Assembly (NCBI RefSeq): GCF_004216895.1
Contig: NZ_SGXE01000001.1
Location: 1,098,208-1,162,207 of the forward strand
Length of the DNA stretch: 64,000 nt
Reading direction: 5' to 3'
Origin: Aquimarina brevivitae
GTDB taxonomy: Bacteria > Bacteroidota > Bacteroidia > Flavobacteriales > Flavobacteriaceae
Part shown: piece by piece, positions 17,535-26,428 of the stretch
Numbering within the stretch: the first letter of the stretch is position 1
Layout: every line of letters begins with the position of its first letter
Made by a program: the position numbers and the translations under genes
The notes under the pieces: generated by a model
Databases searched by the model: none
What the model saw: only the letters and a program-made list of their open reading frames with translations
Told to the model about the DNA's origin: nothing

Positions 17535-18473
17535 ATGAAGGGACCGTTATTTTATTCTAAAATTCTTTTATTTGGTGAGTATGGAATCATTAAAGATTCT
17601 AAAGGCTTATCTATACCCTATAATTTTTATAAAGGCGCCCTTAAAGTCTCGGATAACCCAGATGATAAAGCTATCAAGTCTAATAAAAGTTTAGCCAATT
17701 TTGCTAATTACCTTGCTACTATTGAAGATAAGGGTGTGGTTAACTTTGATTTAGATCAGTTACAAAAAGATATTGACAAAGGTATGTACTTTGATAGTAG
17801 TATACCGCAAGGCTATGGTGTTGGGAGTAGTGGAGCCCTTGTTGCTGCGATCTACGATAACTATGCAAAAGATAAAATTACGGTTTTAGAAAACCTTACC
17901 AGAGATAAACTGTTAAAGTTAAAGGAAATTTTCGGTTTAATGGAATCTTTCTTCCATGGTAACAGCTCAGGATTAGATCCCTTAAACAGTTATCTTAGTT
18001 TACCTATTCTTATACACTCAAAGGATGATATAGAGCCAGCAGGAATTCCATCTCAAAGTACAGAACAAAATAAAAAGGGCGCTGTTTTCTTATTGGATAG
18101 CGGAGTTGTTGGTGAGACTGCACCTATGGTAAGTATATTTATGGAAAATATGAAGCAAGAAGGTTTCAGAAATATGCTTAAAAACCAGTTTGTAAAGCAT
18201 ACCGATGCCTGTGTAGATGATTTCCTTAAAGGAGATATCAAGTCATTATTTTCAAATATCAAGCAATTGTCTAATGTAGTATTTGATAATTTTAAGCCTA
18301 TGATTCCTAAGCAATTCCATAAACTATGGAAGCAAGGAATTGAAACTAATGATTATTATCTTAAACTTTGTGGTTCTGGTGGTGGTGGTTATATCCTTGG
18401 ATTTACACAGGATTACGCTAAAGCACAAGAGGCGTTAAAAGACTACAAACTTGAGGTAGTTTATAATTTCTAA
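17535..18473 (+). CDS. mvk: Mevalonate kinase-like GHMP kinase
   Basis: The 312-residue protein is a GHMP-family kinase that most likely phosphorylates mevalonate. The N-terminal KILLFGEYGIIKDSKGLSIP, the glycine-rich ATP loop PQGYGVGSSGALVAA near residue 92, and the C-terminal GSGGGGYILGF are all present. It lies 38 nt after mvaD and 11 nt before ubiA, so the pathway context supports the assignment. A phosphomevalonate kinase was not seen in the window. Confidence 0.92.
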   Translation: MKGPLFYSKILLFGEYGIIKDSKGLSIPYNFYKGALKVSDNPDDKAIKSNKSLANFANYLATIEDKGVVNFDLDQLQKDIDKGMYFDSSIPQGYGVGSSGALVAAIYDNYAKDKITVLENLTRDKLLKLKEIFGLMESFFHGNSSGLDPLNSYLSLPILIHSKDDIEPAGIPSQSTEQNKKGAVFLLDSGVVGETAPMVSIFMENMKQEGFRNMLKNQFVKHTDACVDDFLKGDIKSLFSNIKQLSNVVFDNFKPMIPKQFHKLWKQGIETNDYYLKLCGSGGGGYILGFTQDYAKAQEALKDYKLEVVYNF

Positions 18474-18484
18474 ATACTTACCGT

Positions 18485-19396
18485 ATGCTTTCCAGGAAGC
18501 GCAAGCGTTTGCTGCTAAAGTTGTTGAGCTTGTTTTCAACCGTTAGGGGCTACAATATTTTGGTTATTATCTTAGCCCAGTATTTAACTTCTATCTTCAT
18601 CTTATCCCCAGACTTACCACTTAGCCAAGTAATTTTTGACCCTAATTTACTAGTTATTGTTCTTGCAACTGCAGGTGTGATAGCAGCGGGTTATATTATC
18701 AATAACTTCTACGATAAAGAAAAGGATTTAATAAATCGCCCACAAAAAACATTACTGGATAAGTTTATAAGCCAACAAACCAAGTTAACAGTCTATTTTA
18801 TACTTAATTTCTTATCGGTTATTTTAGCAAGTTACATTTCTTTTAAAGCGGTTTTATTTTTTACTGGTTATGTTTTTGGGATATGGTTTTATTCACATAA
18901 GTTGAAACGTTATCCTATTGTAGGTAATGTAGTGGCATCTCTCTTAGCTATAACCCCGTTTTTTGCCGTATTTATTTACTATAAAAATTTTGAGGAAGTC
19001 ATATTTGTACACGCTACATTTTTGGGACTGATTTTAATGGTTAGAGAGATGACTAAAGATCTCGAAAACTTAAAAGGAGATTTGGTACAAAATTACAAAA
19101 CGGTTCCGGTTGTTTATGGAGAGCAAATGTCTAAAAATATCATAACTACACTTACCTTATTTTGTTTGCTACCCATCTATCTCTTGCTAGCTTACTATGA
19201 AGTGGGGTATATGTATATGTATTTTTACTTATCTGTTTTTTTATTGTTAATCTTTTTAATAGGACTATGGCGTTCTACAGATAAAATCCAGTATGTTTGG
19301 TTACATTTTATACTTAAATTTATAATTGTGCTAGGGGTATTTAGCATAGTGCTAATCGATGTTCATATGATTTTAGATCGTATATCGTGGATATAA
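18485..19396 (+). CDS. UbiA-type prenyltransferase
   Basis: The 303-residue membrane protein has eight to nine hydrophobic helices and both Asp-rich motifs of UbiA prenyltransferases: NNFYDKEKD near residue 77 and REMTKDLENLKGD near 197. It moves a prenyl chain from a prenyl diphosphate to an acceptor. Several Bacteroidota relatives are annotated as geranylgeranylglycerol-phosphate geranylgeranyltransferase. Placement behind mvaD and mvk links it to isoprenoid supply; the acceptor cannot be read from sequence. Confidence 0.88.
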   Translation: MLSRKRKRLLLKLLSLFSTVRGYNILVIILAQYLTSIFILSPDLPLSQVIFDPNLLVIVLATAGVIAAGYIINNFYDKEKDLINRPQKTLLDKFISQQTKLTVYFILNFLSVILASYISFKAVLFFTGYVFGIWFYSHKLKRYPIVGNVVASLLAITPFFAVFIYYKNFEEVIFVHATFLGLILMVREMTKDLENLKGDLVQNYKTVPVVYGEQMSKNIITTLTLFCLLPIYLLLAYYEVGYMYMYFYLSVFLLLIFLIGLWRSTDKIQYVWLHFILKFIIVLGVFSIVLIDVHMILDRISWI

Positions 19397-19428
19397 AAAG
19401 CAGCCTTTCGAAAAGACTGCTCTTTGCA
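19394..19428. terminator. Bidirectional terminator
   Basis: AGCAG (19399-19403) pairs with CTGCT (19417-19421), and after one mismatch CTTT pairs with AAAG around a CGA loop. An A-run precedes the stem on the left. It lies between the convergent stops of the UbiA gene and the 19451-19783 gene. Confidence 0.65.
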
Positions 19429-19450
19429 TAATACTAGGTTATTCAAGTAT

Positions 19451-19783
19451 TTAACTGTCTTTTTTTATTCTAAGTTTTATTTTAAAAACCTTGCTAGTAG
19501 TTCTAAGATTAGCATTAGTTTTTTTATAATTTAATCGCGATTTGATGTAATCCTCAACAACACTTTCTTCGGAAGCTACAGTAAGCACAACAAATTCTCC
19601 TTTATTATTCACGGTAAATTCAATCCTAGCTGTCAGCTCTGCTTTTTCTACTTTAAAATCCGGACTTTCTAATAATACAGCTATTTCTTGTCTTAGTATT
19701 TGTTCAGGATTTTTTGGATTGTTGTTAGCAAATGAGTTGGATAAGCTCATCAAGAATAGCGCAATAATGGTTACTTTTTTCAT
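19451..19783 (-). CDS. Small secreted protein of unknown function
   Basis: The 110-residue product starts with a signal peptide (MKKVTIIALFLMSLSNSFAN) and leaves about 90 residues in the periplasm. The part ARIEFTVNNKGEFVVLTVAS resembles the C-terminal fold of TonB-like or energy-transducer domains, as in many small flavobacterial secreted proteins, but the match is loose. No catalytic motif is visible. It is a single-gene unit with a terminator behind it. Confidence 0.75.
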   Translation of the reverse strand: MKKVTIIALFLMSLSNSFANNNPKNPEQILRQEIAVLLESPDFKVEKAELTARIEFTVNNKGEFVVLTVASEESVVEDYIKSRLNYKKTNANLRTTSKVFKIKLRIKKDS

Positions 19784-20344
19784 GATTTAAGTTTTTTAAA
19801 TTGTTCAGTTTTAAGATTTAATGTTGGTTCAAAGATAGTTTAGAAAGGGATTGGTCTGGCTTTAATTGTGTTATCGATACGTGTACAAAATTTTATGATA
19901 ACGTAAACAATATCAATGGTTAACAATAACTAAATATTGATTTTTCACTAGCAACTTTCTGTGTTTTGATGAGTTTTCAATAATGCTTTAAAGGGATGTG
20001 ATACATTATTTTTAGTTTAATGAAATTTTCATCATTAATAATGCAAAAATTGAGTTGGTTTAATATTACCATATGATTATACAATCAAAAAATATTAACC
20101 TTTTAACTTGAGATATTGATTTAAGATGTATTTTTTGAATATTCTTATTTATCGATTTTAACGGTTAAATTCATTAAAATTGATGAAGCTATTCGGGGAT
20201 ACTTCAATAAAACGTAAAGCGTTAAAAAACATTTATATAAAGCTGAGATATGATTGTAAAATAATGGGTACTCACCTTTAGCATTTAGCAGCGAATTATT
20301 TATTTACATAACATAAAAAACTATCTTTGCAAAAAAATAATTTT
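19784..20344. promoter_or_regulatory. Long AT-rich intergenic region with rluB promoter element
   Basis: This 561-bp spacer between divergent genes holds no credible reading frame, tRNA or repeat. Its right end has TATCTTTG (20322-20329), a -7 box, 16 nt before the rluB ATG. The position 19 nt further upstream reads TTTA, close to TTTG. The rest is unexplained AT-rich sequence, unusually long for this gene-dense window. Confidence 0.5.
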
Positions 20345-21181
20345 ATGAGTAGAGGAGGAAGCAGAGATAAAGGAAAGAGCAGTGGGCGACAAGGAGGAAA
20401 AGCAAGGGATAAGTCTTTTGCGAGAGGAAACGCCCCTATACGAAAATCCACTACAGCCCATAAAAAATCCAATAACGACGAAATTCGACTAAATAAATAT
20501 ATTGCTAATAGTGGGATATGTTCTAGGCGAGAAGCTGATCTATATATTCAATCGGGTAATGTTTGGGTAAATGGTAAGCCGGTTACTGAAATGGGTTATA
20601 AGGTGAAACTCACCGATGAAGTGAAGTTTGACGGACGATCAATTACACCCGAAAAAAAGGAATATATTCTTCTCAATAAACCTAAAGGTTATATAACTTC
20701 AACAAGTTTAGAGAAGTCTAAAACCGTTATGGAATTGGTGGCAAACGCTACACGATCGAGAATCAAACCTGTTGACCGACTAGGTAGAAATTCATTAGGT
20801 TTATTATTGTTTACCAATGACGATCAGTTGGAGAAGAAATTGACAAACCACAGAGTTGAATACCGTAAAATTTATCACGTAGAATTGGATCGTAATTTTA
20901 AACCTGAAGATTTTGAAAAAATCTCGGGAGGTATAAAATTGGAAGAAGGTTTTATAAGAGTAGATGAGGTAAGTTTTGTTGAAGGCGGTACTAAAAAGGA
21001 GATTGGTATTCAGTTACAATCCTCAAAAAATGAAATTGTTCGAAAAATATTTGAGCATCTCAACTACAATGTTTTAAAAATGGACCGTGTAGTTTTTGCC
21101 GGCTTGACTAAAAAGGACCTGCCTAGAGGTAAATGGAGAAGACTAACCGAACAAGAAGTGATTAACCTAAAGATGATCTAA
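20345..21181 (+). CDS. rluB: Ribosomal RNA pseudouridine synthase (RluB/RsuA family)
   Basis: The product has a basic, low-complexity N-terminus, an S4 RNA-binding domain (RLNKYIANSGICSRREADLY) and a pseudouridine synthase domain with the family motif PVDRLGRNSLGLLLFTND, whose Asp is the catalytic residue. RluB-type enzymes modify 23S rRNA. A TTG start at 20327 is rejected because it lies inside the -7 promoter box, so the ATG at 20345 is used (278 residues). The 3' end overlaps the convergent glycosyltransferase gene by 15 bp. Confidence 0.94.
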   Translation: MSRGGSRDKGKSSGRQGGKARDKSFARGNAPIRKSTTAHKKSNNDEIRLNKYIANSGICSRREADLYIQSGNVWVNGKPVTEMGYKVKLTDEVKFDGRSITPEKKEYILLNKPKGYITSTSLEKSKTVMELVANATRSRIKPVDRLGRNSLGLLLFTNDDQLEKKLTNHRVEYRKIYHVELDRNFKPEDFEKISGGIKLEEGFIRVDEVSFVEGGTKKEIGIQLQSSKNEIVRKIFEHLNYNVLKMDRVVFAGLTKKDLPRGKWRRLTEQEVINLKMI

Positions 21182-22537
21182 TAGCGTTTTAGGCTTCGCT
21201 AGATTACAATAAAGCACTACGCAAACTATACTATATTCTAATCCAATTAGCCATAAATTCTCTTTAAAATCTGGGGAGAGATAGGCTGTGTAGCTTAATA
21301 TTACGGCTATGGACCAGGCGATGGCAAATTTATAATTGGTAAAAATTGATAGGACTAACGGAACAGCTATGTACCAAGGGTGAACAGTGGTAGATAAAAA
21401 ATAGTAAAAACTTAAACCTAGCAGGCATCCAGTGATCAGTTGTTTGGTAGTACTGTTTTTTTTGATCCATGAAAGTAAAAGAATAAAGCATAGAGTAATA
21501 AAAGGCAAAATCTTTCCTGCGGTCTCAATGATATTCCACCCCACTATTTTATAACCAATCCATCTTATGATATAATAAATGCTTGCATTAAACTCAAAGC
21601 GTTGAAACCATAATCTTAAGGTTCGAGTAAAGTTTTCAATAAATTCATAAGATAAGAAGGGTAAAAAACTCAAGAGGACTGTACCGAGCGTCATCAGAAC
21701 AAATGCAGTAAACTTAAGAATACCAGATTTTGATATTTTTTTATTTGAGGTGCCTACAAACTTTTGAAAGAATACGGGTAGAAATAATAGCGGTATTAAT
21801 TTAACTGAAACAGCGAGACCTAAAACAATGCCAGCCCATACCCATAAGCCTTTGTGTAAAAGATAAATTGCCCATGTAATAAAGAAAATCATAATCGCTT
21901 CAAAATGAAGGTTTCCTGTTAATTCGATGATGATAAATGGGTTGAGGAAATACCAGAATATTCGATATTCTTTTAGGTTTAGCGCGATGAGTAATTTTCT
22001 GCCAACAACTAAGATACCTATATCAGCAAGAATTATCAATGCTCTAAGCACAATTACAGATCCAGTTATACTTTTGCCAGCTAATAGCGCAGCGATTACA
22101 TAACATAATTGACTTAAAGGTGGGTAATTAGTGTAGTGGCTTCCGTTTAATTCGCCCATACCCTCATAAAGTATATTGGCTTGAGGAATAGGAGTGTTAC
22201 CTGATGTGATCCATTCTTCAGGTAATGAAAGGTAGGGGTTATATCCAGCTAATAGCATTCTTCCGTCCCAGATAAATCGATAAAAATCTTGTGATAAATT
22301 GGGTATGGCGACTATAAAAACAATCCGGAATAATAGACCTGCAACAACTAATGTTGTAAAATTACCCGAAGCACTTTTAAGTAATGTATACGATAGCAGA
22401 AAAGCGCTCAACCAAATGGAAATCAGCACAATAAAATCAGTCCGCTGTACTTTATATGCAAATACAATGTATAGGCAAGATAAAAATGTAATTAGGAGAT
22501 AAGAAAGAAGGTACTTATATTTTCTCTCCAGTAACAT
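21167..22537 (-). CDS. GT-C fold membrane glycosyltransferase (mannosyltransferase-like)
   Basis: The 456-residue protein is an integral membrane protein with at least ten hydrophobic helices. It has the loop NLSQDFYRFIWDGRMLLAGY near residue 75, typical of GT87/MptB-like enzymes that use polyprenyl-phosphate sugars outside the inner membrane. The Asp residues in this loop are likely catalytic. It is the last of three glycosyltransferase genes joined by TAATG overlaps. The sugar and acceptor are unknown. Its stop overlaps rluB. Confidence 0.8.
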   Translation of the reverse strand: MLLERKYKYLLSYLLITFLSCLYIVFAYKVQRTDFIVLISIWLSAFLLSYTLLKSASGNFTTLVVAGLLFRIVFIVAIPNLSQDFYRFIWDGRMLLAGYNPYLSLPEEWITSGNTPIPQANILYEGMGELNGSHYTNYPPLSQLCYVIAALLAGKSITGSVIVLRALIILADIGILVVGRKLLIALNLKEYRIFWYFLNPFIIIELTGNLHFEAIMIFFITWAIYLLHKGLWVWAGIVLGLAVSVKLIPLLFLPVFFQKFVGTSNKKISKSGILKFTAFVLMTLGTVLLSFLPFLSYEFIENFTRTLRLWFQRFEFNASIYYIIRWIGYKIVGWNIIETAGKILPFITLCFILLLSWIKKNSTTKQLITGCLLGLSFYYFLSTTVHPWYIAVPLVLSIFTNYKFAIAWSIAVILSYTAYLSPDFKENLWLIGLEYSIVCVVLYCNLAKPKTLLDHL

Positions 22538-24009
22538 TACATTTTAGAGGTCACAGACTTAAAGAAAACAAAGGCAAATCCAAAGAAAAGCATAATATGA
22601 AATAAAAACAGACCAAAATCTTGAAGTTTAAAGGCACTATACAAGGCGTAGCCGAAGTATCCCATTAGTAAAGCTTCTAAAACGGTGTTTCCTGATATGT
22701 TTTTATTGATATACTTATTACCTTTCCAGTTGTCTTTTAGTGACTTAACATTGAATTTTGGCGTACGTACAAATTCACTTTTCTTACCTAGATGTCCTTC
22801 TAATACTGCCATAGAATTATGAACCGAAAAGCCCATGGCTATGGAGAAAAAGGTAAAGAATATCTTTACGTATTCTAAAAAGTTCCAGAAACCGCCACCG
22901 TGAATTTTTTTAAACGTATGCCAATAACAGAAAAAGAAGATTACGGTACTTAGTGCAAAAAATGCAATAACGTTGAAGTACCAACTGAACATTGGATTAC
23001 TATTTTTAATATACATTACCGGTACACTAAGTACAGCAACTAAAAGCACTAGTAAGAACATACTACTATTCAAAAGGTGAAAAAAGCTATGAAACTTAGT
23101 TTTGAATGGTACAGACTTGTCTTTCAGTAACTTCCAATATAGTTTTTGAAAGTTTTCTGCAGCTCCCTTATTCCATCTAAATTGTTGTGAACGCGCAGCA
23201 CTAATCACTACCGGCAATTCTGCAGGAGTTTCTACTTCTTCCAAATATTTGAACTTCCATTTCTTTAACTGAGCCCTATAACTTAGATCTAAATCTTCAG
23301 TAAGAGTATCACCTTGCCAGTTACCGGCATCTTCAATACACTTTTTGCGCCACACACCAGCAGTTCCATTAAAATTGATGAAATGATCTTTATAGTTTCT
23401 ACCAACTTGCTCCATGGTAAAATGAAAATCCAGGGCAAAGGCTTGTATCTTTGTAAGCATGGAGTAGTCTCGATTGATATGACCCCAACGGGTTTGAACT
23501 ACACCAATGTTTTCATCTTTAAAATAAGGAATCGTTTGTTTTAACCACTTCTTACCAGGTAAGAAATCGGCGTCGAAAATAGCGATATAAGTACCTTTAG
23601 CAATTTTAAGTCCTTCTTTAAGTGCACCAGCTTTAAAACCTTTTCGATCTTTCCTGCGGATATGTTGAATATCCAGGCCAGTAGCTCTTAACTTTTCAAT
23701 ATGTACTGCAGTACTCTCTACAGATTCGTCTGTGGAGTCATCAAGGACTTGAATTTCTAATTTTTCTCTCGGGTACTCTAGTTCAGCTATGTTGTCTAAA
23801 AGCCTTTCCATTACGTATAACTCATTAAATACGGGGAGTTGTACGGTAACAAAAGGGATTTCCTCTTCTTTTGAGAAGTCGAACTTAGGTGAATTATCTG
23901 GTTGCTTTTTTGCTTTTAGATAATTCACTAATAGGTTTAGCTGTGCTAGACTATATAAAAATATAATCAGCAGGGCTAGAGTGTAGGTTATGATGATAGC
24001 AATATCCAT
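22537..24009 (-). CDS. Membrane GT2 glycosyltransferase, cellulose synthase-like
   Basis: The 490-residue protein has an N-terminal membrane helix, a GT2 catalytic domain and four or more C-terminal helices. The motifs LDDSTDES, FDADF, TLTEDLDLSYR and QQFRWNKG (the QxxRW box) mark it as a processive-type, cellulose synthase-like GT2. It could make a beta-linked glucan or glucosylate a lipid. Start and stop overlap its neighbours by one base (TAATG), so expression is coupled to the DPM-like gene upstream and the GT-C gene downstream. Confidence 0.88.
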   Translation of the reverse strand: MDIAIIITYTLALLIIFLYSLAQLNLLVNYLKAKKQPDNSPKFDFSKEEEIPFVTVQLPVFNELYVMERLLDNIAELEYPREKLEIQVLDDSTDESVESTAVHIEKLRATGLDIQHIRRKDRKGFKAGALKEGLKIAKGTYIAIFDADFLPGKKWLKQTIPYFKDENIGVVQTRWGHINRDYSMLTKIQAFALDFHFTMEQVGRNYKDHFINFNGTAGVWRKKCIEDAGNWQGDTLTEDLDLSYRAQLKKWKFKYLEEVETPAELPVVISAARSQQFRWNKGAAENFQKLYWKLLKDKSVPFKTKFHSFFHLLNSSMFLLVLLVAVLSVPVMYIKNSNPMFSWYFNVIAFFALSTVIFFFCYWHTFKKIHGGGFWNFLEYVKIFFTFFSIAMGFSVHNSMAVLEGHLGKKSEFVRTPKFNVKSLKDNWKGNKYINKNISGNTVLEALLMGYFGYALYSAFKLQDFGLFLFHIMLFFGFAFVFFKSVTSKM

Positions 24010-24704
24010 TATGTAAAGCTATATTTAAATATCCAACTTAATATCTTTACGCCTGCAAATATAGCACCTTTTATGGTTCCTGAAACTTTTGAGACACCAA
24101 TTCTCTTTTTATATTTCACAGGCACTTCTGTATAATTGTAACTTTTTCTTAACACTTTTAGTTGCATTTCTACGGTCCAACCGTAGGTTTTATCCTGCAT
24201 GCCGAGGGATATCAATTTATCATATTTGATGGCTCTAAAGGGTCCTAAATCCGTAAATTTAGCATTAAAAAAAAATTTCATTAATCTGGTAGCTAGCCAA
24301 TTTCCAAAAACCTGTGGAAGGGTCATCGAACCAGAGGCTCTTAAATTTTTAGTTCTAGACCCAATTACCAAATCAATGTCATCATTAATTATAGGTGCAA
24401 CTAATTTAGTAAGCTCGTGCGGATAGTCACTGTAATCCCCATCCAAAAATACAATAATTTCGGGTTTGCTCTTTTTTTGATCAATGTAGGCTAAGCCAGC
24501 CAAACAGGCATAACCATAACCTCTTCTTGATTCTTGGAGTACGGTGGCGCCATGTTTTTTTGCCACTGTTTCGGTTTGATCTGTAGATCCATTATTGATT
24601 ACAATAATTTCGGAGACTATATTTGGAATATCATCAATCACCAACCCGATCGACATTTCTTCATTAAATGCGGGTATAATAACATTGATAACAGGCGATT
24701 CCAT
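24009..24704 (-). CDS. GT2 glycosyltransferase, polyprenyl-phosphate mannose synthase-like
   Basis: This GT2 protein has the nucleotide-sugar motifs VIIPAFNEEMSIG and VINNGSTDQT, a DGDYSDYP metal-binding segment, and a C-terminal KKRIGVSKVSG block seen in dolichyl-phosphate mannose or glucose synthase relatives. Such enzymes load sugar onto a polyprenyl phosphate on the cytoplasmic face. That product would be a fitting donor for the GT-C enzyme two genes downstream, which is an inference. The ATG at 24704 (MESPVIN) is chosen over 24713. The last residues could form a membrane helix. Confidence 0.85.
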   Translation of the reverse strand: MESPVINVIIPAFNEEMSIGLVIDDIPNIVSEIIVINNGSTDQTETVAKKHGATVLQESRRGYGYACLAGLAYIDQKKSKPEIIVFLDGDYSDYPHELTKLVAPIINDDIDLVIGSRTKNLRASGSMTLPQVFGNWLATRLMKFFFNAKFTDLGPFRAIKYDKLISLGMQDKTYGWTVEMQLKVLRKSYNYTEVPVKYKKRIGVSKVSGTIKGAIFAGVKILSWIFKYSFT

Positions 24705-24811
24705 TTTATACATTCAGCTTCAATTTCCTATTGGCAGTTTTATTTGGGGCCCAGGAATTAAGTCGGCAAATATACATTAGATTACTAAAAATGAGCGCTT
24801 TTAATCAATTA

Positions 24812-26395
24812 TTATTTATTATTAACATAATCCATTAAGTTGACGTCGTTACCCAATAAAATTTCATTAGAATTTATTCTTCCTTCGAGCTGGTCATTTT
24901 CTAATTTTAGTACTCCTCTGGGACAAACAGCAGCACAAATTCCGCATCCCACGCAGCTAGAGCGAACGATGTTTTCTCCTTTCTGTGCATAAGCGCGTAC
25001 ATCGATACCCATTTCGCAATAAGTAGAGCAATTACCACAAGAAATACATTGCCCACCATTAGTTGTAATTCTAAATTTAGAGAAAAGTCTTTGCTGAGCT
25101 CCTAAAATAGCTGCCATAGGACATCCAAATCTGCACCAAACTCTATTACCTAAGATGGGATAAAAACCGGTACCAATTACTCCTGAAAAAATTGAACCAA
25201 TAGCAAATCCATAGGCTTTTTGTAGTTTGTAATCTTTAACAAAGAAAATAGAATTGCCTTCGGAAAAATGATTCATAAGCAACACGCCTACAATAGTTAG
25301 TAAAACAGCACCACCAGCAAATTTTGCATCTTTATCCAATCTATTTCTGCGGTAGATCATAATTACTGCGAATAACAAAGAAAGAAAAGTAACAACTCCC
25401 CAAACAAATTGAGTTTTTGTCATAAAACTTTTTTCGGGGTTTTTGCCAATATAACTATACAGTACTGCTATTGTCATAACTACTGCAAATACCAATACGG
25501 TATGTATGGACCATCTTTCGAATTTCCAAGCCGCTAATTTTTTACTGCTAAGCTGTCTAAATGAGTCCCCAGCAGTTTCTGCTAGTCCTCCACAACCGCA
25601 AACCCATGAGCAATACCAACGTTTGCCATATTTGTAGGTCAAAAAGGGAGAGATCACAAAAATAGAAAGTATACCAAAAAGTAACATTGCAAAGCCTACA
25701 GTACCGCTATTTAAAAACCCATTGATATTCCAATCATAAAAGAAATAATAATTTAGCGGCCACATGTTTTTAAAATCGTAGTACGGGTAATTTAAGGCTT
25801 GCATAAACTCTGGTATAAGAAAAGCAAACCCTAACTGAAAAAACATTACAGACACCGTTCTTAGTTGCTGATAGCGATTGTGTCGATATTTCAATAAAAA
25901 TTTATATCCAAAAACAAGTATAGCCACAGTATATAATGTTCCATACACAAACCATTGACTAGCGGGTTGTCCTTTTAGCAAGTAGCTCAATGGATCAAAT
26001 AGCGCTATTAAACCGGTATTGGGTTTATCTGCAGCGGTTTGTCCTAGAAATTGAGGGTAAAAATACAGTATGATATAAAAACCAGTTAAAGCAACTCCAG
26101 CGATCCAACCCAATAAACCTCTAGAGGATATGGACTTAAACCATACCCCGTCATTTTTAATGCCTTCGGATGTAGTTAAATAGGCATTATTAGAAAACAG
26201 AACGGTACCGATAGTAATCAAAATTAATGATAAGGTGAGTGCAATAGCTCTGTTAGGAAAGTCTACATTAAAAACCGCTAATAGCAGTATGATTAATCCA
26301 GCAATGCCCACGGCAACAGCTATTTTCTGTATGGTTGATAATCCTTTGGGTTCAGGACTGGCCAAAGACAGGCTATGATCTATTTTAGTATTCAT
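24812..26395 (-). CDS. Membrane 4Fe-4S ferredoxin (NapH/CcoG-like)
   Basis: The 527-residue protein has about ten membrane helices and a C-terminal domain with two 4Fe-4S motifs, CISCGNCSTYC and CVGCGICAAVCPRG. An extra CSWVCGCGG loop and an RFGCPMA loop match the cysteine pairs of NapH/NosR/CcoG-type electron carriers. It would pass electrons between the quinone pool or cytoplasm and a periplasmic or membrane partner. It lies 33 nt behind the FAD oxidoreductase gene, which may be its electron source. The final acceptor is unknown; closeness to the arsenosugar locus is notable. Confidence 0.85.
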   Translation of the reverse strand: MNTKIDHSLSLASPEPKGLSTIQKIAVAVGIAGLIILLLAVFNVDFPNRAIALTLSLILITIGTVLFSNNAYLTTSEGIKNDGVWFKSISSRGLLGWIAGVALTGFYIILYFYPQFLGQTAADKPNTGLIALFDPLSYLLKGQPASQWFVYGTLYTVAILVFGYKFLLKYRHNRYQQLRTVSVMFFQLGFAFLIPEFMQALNYPYYDFKNMWPLNYYFFYDWNINGFLNSGTVGFAMLLFGILSIFVISPFLTYKYGKRWYCSWVCGCGGLAETAGDSFRQLSSKKLAAWKFERWSIHTVLVFAVVMTIAVLYSYIGKNPEKSFMTKTQFVWGVVTFLSLLFAVIMIYRRNRLDKDAKFAGGAVLLTIVGVLLMNHFSEGNSIFFVKDYKLQKAYGFAIGSIFSGVIGTGFYPILGNRVWCRFGCPMAAILGAQQRLFSKFRITTNGGQCISCGNCSTYCEMGIDVRAYAQKGENIVRSSCVGCGICAAVCPRGVLKLENDQLEGRINSNEILLGNDVNLMDYVNNK

Positions 26396-26428
26396 ATCTT
26401 TTTATTTGTTGCTTCGTTTTAGTTAGGT

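Noticed and set aside
20327..20344. TTG start for rluB six codons upstream
   Set aside because: The TTG is part of the -7 promoter box TATCTTTG, so it would not be in the transcript.
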